This document shows positions 41,399 to 43,041 of a DNA stretch of 43,041 bases, in pieces (the first letter of the stretch is position 1; every line of letters starts with the position of its first letter). Made by a program: the position numbers and the translations under genes. The stretch lies in contig JAHYZZ010000008.1 in the NCBI GenBank assembly GCA_019424135.1, forward strand, positions 2,770-45,810, read 5' to 3'. The notes beneath the pieces were generated by a model. It ran no database searches, was not told the DNA's origin, and was given only the letters and a program-made list of their open reading frames with translations. The stretch comes from Lachnospiraceae bacterium (GTDB lineage Bacteria; Bacillota; Clostridia; Lachnospirales; Lachnospiraceae).

Positions 41399-43041
41399 AT
41401 GAAGCTAGACAATATGTTTAAAAAGACCAGATTATCATCTGCCAGAAAATCATATATCGCGCTGAACCATTCCCATCCGGAGGTGCCGGAGGGACTGCTG
41501 CGCAAATGCAACAAGTGCGGCGGAGCCATCATCGCCGAGGATGTGAAGAATGGATACTATATCTGCCCCAAGTGTGGCGGATATTTCCGTGTCCATGCCT
41601 ACCGTCGGATCGAAATGGTAGGAGACGAAGGGACCTTTGAGGAATGGGACAAAGGGCTGACGACCAAAAATCCTTTGCATTACAAGGGGTATGAAGAAAA
41701 GATTTCCCATCTTCAGGAGAAAACAGGACTTAATGAGGCCGTAGTTACTGGAAAAGTCAAGATTCAGGGACAGGAGACGGTGATTGGTGTCTGTGACGGA
41801 CGCTTTATGATGGCGAGCATGGGTGAGGTGGTCGGCGAAAAGATCACCCGCGCCGTTGAACGTGCCACAAAGGAGAAGCTGCCGGTCATCCTCTTTACCT
41901 GTTCTGGAGGAGCCAGGATGCAGGAAGGGATCGTCTCCTTGATGCAGATGGCAAAGACTTCGGCTGCGTTAAAACGCCATAGTGACGCAGGGCTTCTCTA
42001 TGTAACGGTGCTGACCGATCCTACCACCGGAGGTGTGACTGCAAGCTTTGCCATGTTGGGAGATATTATTTTAGCTGAACCTGGAGCGCTGATTGGTTTT
42101 GCAGGGCCAAGAGTCATCGAGCAGACCATCGGTCAGAAGCTTCCAAAAGGCTTCCAGAGGGCAGAGTTTCTGGTGGAGCATGGCTTTGTAGACGCCATTG
42201 TAGAGCGGCCAAAGCTTCGGGAAACCTTAGGGGAAATCTTAAGAATGCACAATAGATCAGGAAAGGTCGCCAGGGAAGCAGAGGATATAGAGGAGACGGA
42301 AAATCATTCTGACCATCCAGAAAGTCTTCACCTTCATAATCAGGTGGCAGATGCCTGGGACCGGGTACAGATTTCCAGGATGAAGGATCGTCCGGTAGGC
42401 AGCGATTATATCCATACTCTGTTTACTGATTTTATGGAATTCCACGGAGACCGCTACTGTAAAGACGACCGGGCCATCATCGGTGGAATTGCATATTTCC
42501 ATGGGTTGCCCGTAACAGTGATCGCTCAGGAAAAGGGAACCAATACCAAGGAAAATATTGAGCATAATTTTGGAATGCCTTCTCCAGACGGATACCGCAA
42601 GGCACTTCGTCTGATGAAACAGGCAGAAAAATTTGGACGCCCGGTCATCTGCTTTGTAGATACGCCGGGAGCATTCTGCGGACTGGAGGCAGAAGAACGA
42701 GGGCAAGGAGAGGCAATCGCCAGAAATCTTTATGAGATGTCCGCTCTTAAGGTCCCGGTACTTTCTGTGGTGATCGGAGAAGGAGGAAGTGGAGGCGCCC
42801 TTGCCATGGCGGTAGCCGACGAGGTCTGGATGCTGGAAAATTCCATTTATTCGATTCTGTCTCCGGAAGGTTTTGCCAGCATTCTGTGGAAAGACAGTAG
42901 TAAAGCCAAAGAAGCAGCCCAGGTGATGAAACTGACCGCCTCCGATCTGTATGAGCTTGGGATTGTGGAGCATGTGTTCCTGGAACCGGGCCATTATACG
43001 GTACAGAATCAAAAAGAGGTCACCAGAGAAATGGATGAGAA
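41399..43041 (+). CDS. accDA: Fused acetyl-CoA carboxyltransferase beta-alpha subunits (partial)
   Basis: 547 complete codons, open at the window end. Residues about 35-60 form the AccD zinc finger (CNKC...CPKC). The beta carboxyltransferase core follows (FTCSGGARMQEGIVSLMQMAK, DPTTGGVTASFAMLGD, FAGPRVIEQTI). At about residue 280 the frame runs on through an acidic linker (EAEDIEETENHSDHPES) into AccA sequence: VGSDYIHTLFTDFMEFHGDR, FVDTPGAFCGLEAEERGQGEAIA, GEGGSGGALAMAVADEVWML. I walked the junction codon by codon and found no stop or frameshift. Transfers carboxyl from biotin to acetyl-CoA to make malonyl-CoA. Last gene seen in the operon. Confidence 0.93.
   Translation, partial: MKLDNMFKKTRLSSARKSYIALNHSHPEVPEGLLRKCNKCGGAIIAEDVKNGYYICPKCGGYFRVHAYRRIEMVGDEGTFEEWDKGLTTKNPLHYKGYEEKISHLQEKTGLNEAVVTGKVKIQGQETVIGVCDGRFMMASMGEVVGEKITRAVERATKEKLPVILFTCSGGARMQEGIVSLMQMAKTSAALKRHSDAGLLYVTVLTDPTTGGVTASFAMLGDIILAEPGALIGFAGPRVIEQTIGQKLPKGFQRAEFLVEHGFVDAIVERPKLRETLGEILRMHNRSGKVAREAEDIEETENHSDHPESLHLHNQVADAWDRVQISRMKDRPVGSDYIHTLFTDFMEFHGDRYCKDDRAIIGGIAYFHGLPVTVIAQEKGTNTKENIEHNFGMPSPDGYRKALRLMKQAEKFGRPVICFVDTPGAFCGLEAEERGQGEAIARNLYEMSALKVPVLSVVIGEGGSGGALAMAVADEVWMLENSIYSILSPEGFASILWKDSSKAKEAAQVMKLTASDLYELGIVEHVFLEPGHYTVQNQKEVTREMDE

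Noticed and set aside
42257..43012. 251-codon minus-strand frame opposite accDA
   Set aside because: Shadow frame; the plus-strand frame carries clear carboxyltransferase motifs.

Overview
The window looks like a chromosome segment of a gut-type low-to-mid GC Firmicute, most likely Lachnospiraceae (inference from DUF4317 and DUF4474 proteins, a FabK-type fatty-acid operon with fused accD-accA, Fe-S serine dehydratase in two subunits, and strong AGGAGG-type ribosome sites). No species call is possible from sequence reading alone.

Layout. 1-4.5 kb: a secreted coiled-coil/3D-domain cell-wall protein, a tRNA-Leu(CAG) with its own terminator, a DUF4317 protein, and a DUF4474-metallophosphoesterase pair. 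4.5-7.5 kb: an operon of sdaAB-sdaAA (L-serine dehydratase) followed by two genes resembling prdD and prdE of the D-proline reductase cluster, without the reductase itself. 7.5-13.4 kb: a divergent LacI-type regulator and a sugar operon (binding protein, two permeases, GH32 fructosidase) with palindromic AACCGGTT operators, probably for sucrose or fructo-oligosaccharide use. 33.8-43.0 kb: the fatty-acid synthesis operon fabH-acpP-fabK-fabD-fabG-fabF-accB-fabZ-accC-accDA, cut by the window end.

The most unusual part is 13.6-33.2 kb. Five large secreted proteins lie on one strand. One (17496-20303) has an N-terminal cohesin-like domain, a stalk of eight BIg2 repeats and a C-terminal membrane/wall anchor. 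The other four each end, exactly at the C-terminus, in a nearly identical 62-residue type-I-like dockerin. Their other modules are Ig-like domains, BspA-type and internalin-like leucine-rich repeats, GLUG-type repeats and one transglutaminase-like cysteine enzyme. None carries a recognisable glycoside hydrolase. This reads as a compact, self-contained cohesin-dockerin surface complex whose parts are adhesive or peptide-acting rather than cellulolytic. A small XRE regulator sits inside the cluster, and the promoters of the first dockerin gene and of the cohesin gene share a conserved upstream block at identical spacing, which suggests co-regulation. Degenerate gene remnants lie on both sides (about 13.4-13.6 and 33.2-33.8 kb), so the cluster may be an inserted island between conserved housekeeping operons.
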